From contig JACEFZ010027755.1 in the NCBI GenBank assembly GCA_014155875.1, positions 62,001 through 126,000 on the forward strand: a stretch of 64,000 bases of DNA, written 5' to 3'. The notes under the pieces were generated by a model that was not told the origin of the DNA, did not search any database, and saw only the letters and a program-made list of their open reading frames with translations. This DNA is from Cepaea nemoralis (lineage: Eukaryota > Mollusca > Gastropoda > Stylommatophora > Helicidae). Below are positions 62,430 through 64,000 of the stretch, in pieces (the first letter of the stretch is position 1; each line of letters opens with the position of its first letter). The position numbers were made by a program, and so were the translations under genes.

Positions 62430-63746
62430 TTATATCAGTTGTCTGCAACTGTCAGTTTGTGTCTGAATCAGTTTAGGAATTACCTTAATGTCTTGTAAGT
62501 TGGTCGTCGTGTCAAGACCTGGTGTCGGTATCTCGTCAGTGTCGTTGTCGTCCGTCTGGTCCACTATGGATGTGCTTGCTGCAGTCTCTACTTGTTCGTC
62601 TTGTCTGTGGTGATATGGTTTGAGCATGTTAATATGAAAAATCTTATGTTTGTCCCTAACTGCAATCTCGTAATCTACCGTCGAAATTTGTCGTAGCACT
62701 TTGAACGGTCCTTGCCATGAGTCAGTTAGGAGATGTCTATCACATGGCAAAACAAGAAGCACGTCCTGTCCTGGCGTCAGTGTAATAGTTCTATTTCCTC
62801 TGTTAGCATATTGTCGGTAAATAGCTCCTGATTTTTGGAGAGCTTCTTTGGCTAATATACATGATTTCATAATTCTATCACGCAATGATGTTACATGTTC
62901 ATATGGTGAAATGGGTATAGACACAGTTGTACTTCCAGTCAACACAGATTCATACAGAGATAATGGGCCGCGTGGTTGTGCACCATATAACATTTCGAAT
63001 GGTGAAAACCCAGTGCTGGAATGGGGCACTTCCCTATATGCAAACAAAATGGCAGGCAGATAAGTATCCCAATCTTCAGGATGTTCTTGGGTTACCTTAG
63101 AGAGCATATGTTTCATATCGCCATTAATCTTTTCTACTATACCGGTCGAATGTGGGTGATATGGACTGTTGAAGCATTGGTTAACACCCAACATTTTGGT
63201 AAAGGCTTGTGTAGCCGAGGAAATAAATTGGCTACCCCGATCTGAAAGGATGGTATCAGGGAATCCTACCCTCGCAAAAATATAAAAGAACACTTCCATG
63301 ATGTCGTTGGAAGTTATGTTCTTCATTGGAATCGCTTCTGGCCAGCGAGTACATAGATCAATGAGTGTTACAATGTATCTATTACCTTTAGTTGTTATAT
63401 GGTTCAGAGGACCAACTATATCGACCGAGATCTTTTCAAACGGTCTACTAGCCAAATCAGTAACTTGCAATTCAGCTTGTGGGTGTTTACCCTTTTTGAC
63501 AAGCTTTTGACAGATGTCACACGATTTGCAATACTGTTTTTTATCGTTGCAAAACTTTGGCCAATAAAATTGAGTAAGTAACCTTGCTCTAGTTTTAGCA
63601 TAAGCCATGTGTCCTGCAAAGGGTATGTCATGAGCTATATTCAATGCTTGCTTGCGGTTTTCTAACGGTAGCACTGTTTGTTCTATAGTGCTGGAACCTT
63701 TGGTGTAGTACCGTGTTAGAATTCCGTTCTTGAGAGCAAAGTACAT
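62430..63746 (-). pseudogene. Integrase of the Gmr1-type element, lying upstream of RT
   Basis: A 438-residue open stretch on the minus strand. Zinc-binding HHCC: H39, H46, C76, C79. The catalytic DDE core is complete: D109 (SVDIVGPL), D169 (LSDRGSQF) and E205 (GIVEKINGD), with the 35-residue D-E spacing of integrases. The C-terminal GPY/F module is DSWQGPFKVLRQISTVDYEI, then HINMLKPY. The frame ends at a TAA (62430-62432), and the next codons in the same phase are the RT start, so the two were one polyprotein. Its 5' continuation at 63716-63988 is in another phase. Integrase inserts the DNA copy into the genome. Confidence 0.9.
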
Positions 63747-63988
63747 TGAGCATTCTTTGCTACTCTTGGCTTTTGGCCTATAAGTTTAAAATACTTTTGC
63801 AGTGATCGATCGGCTTTCTGAGATGTTATAAACGTCTCCCTAGTTGTCTCAGGAGACGTTACAACAGGACTTACTCGTTGTAAAGTCTCTGTTTGATCGA
63901 TTCGATCTTGCATCTGTGCAGTAGATCGAGTTACTGCGTTTACTACATTACAACGATCATTCTCATCACACATTGATGTTACATTCAC
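63716..63988 (-). pseudogene. Sequence upstream of integrase, frameshifted
   Basis: Minus-strand residues include SRTEF at the overlap, QKADRSLQKYFKLIGQKPR and an NAVTRSTAQMQD region. The first matches the linker that precedes the integrase zinc domain in such elements. A one-base shift near 63740 separates it from the integrase frame. The window ends here. Confidence 0.6.
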
Positions 63989-64000
63989 ACAATTACATGT

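Larger units (their letters stand above)
59326..64000 (-). mobile_element. Gypsy-type LTR retrotransposon with integrase-first (Gmr1) order, partial
   Basis: Minus strand, from the right edge leftward: integrase N-terminal region, integrase, RT, RNase H, about 1.3 kb non-coding, polypurine tract, 3' LTR. Gag, protease and the 5' LTR lie beyond the window. Integrase and RT are in one frame, separated only by one stop codon. The copy is decayed. It is inserted into an RTE fragment. Confidence 0.85.

Overview
This window is eukaryotic, repeat-rich, non-coding DNA from an animal. It is AT-moderate, carries long microsatellites, and is packed with nested LINEs, LTR retrotransposons, SINE-like repeats and one mariner. 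I found no host gene, exon set, rRNA or convincing functional tRNA. The mix of RTE-type LINEs, tRNA-headed SINEs and Ty3/gypsy elements of the Gmr1 type with a SCAN-like Gag suggests a lophotrochozoan, most likely a mollusc. That is inference from repeat style only.

Layout. 1-8.44 kb is a three-level nest: an RNase H-bearing LINE (LINE-I1, plus strand) is split by an inverted RTE-like LINE (RTE-A), which is itself split by a 2.2-kb non-autonomous element made of CTGT and GGA arrays. 8.8-10.2 kb holds a second, better preserved RTE-A copy. 10.4-21.5 kb contains decayed LINE fragments, a minisatellite grown from a SINE end, a dead mariner with recognisable inverted repeats, and microsatellites. 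21.5-32.1 kb is another RNase H-bearing LINE (LINE-I2), cut by a 7.2-kb LTR retrotransposon in the minus orientation with 1.9-kb LTRs and a 5-bp target duplication. 32.9-40.3 kb is one old minus-strand RTE copy, broken by a SINE, a 448-bp insert with 8-bp flanking repeats, and a 3.5-kb TGTCG...CGACA insert with a 5-bp duplication and no coding capacity.

42.6-45.5 kb is the only intact-looking gene: a 958-codon endonuclease-reverse transcriptase of an RTE element (RTE-B). Its relatives supply many 3'-end fragments across the window. 45.7-54.5 kb holds a 0.9-kb TTC array, several SINE-1 copies, SINE-2 copies and a composite repeat inserted in a SINE-1. 55.7-56.5 kb is the decayed C-terminus of an R2-type LINE with a restriction-like endonuclease. 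59.3-64 kb is the 3' part of a minus-strand gypsy-type LTR element in which integrase lies upstream of, and in frame with, reverse transcriptase (Gmr1-type order); it runs off the window.

Nearly everything coding is a self-replication gene of a mobile element, and all but RTE-B (and perhaps RTE-A copy 2, which lacks its endonuclease) are visibly broken. The best leads are the integrase-first gypsy element, the long non-coding LTR-like insert, the two SINE families and the array/leader structures around the LTR element. I do not see a new defence or metabolic system. SINE-1, SINE-2, RTE-A, RTE-B, LINE-I1, LINE-I2 and LINE-C are labels used only within this annotation.
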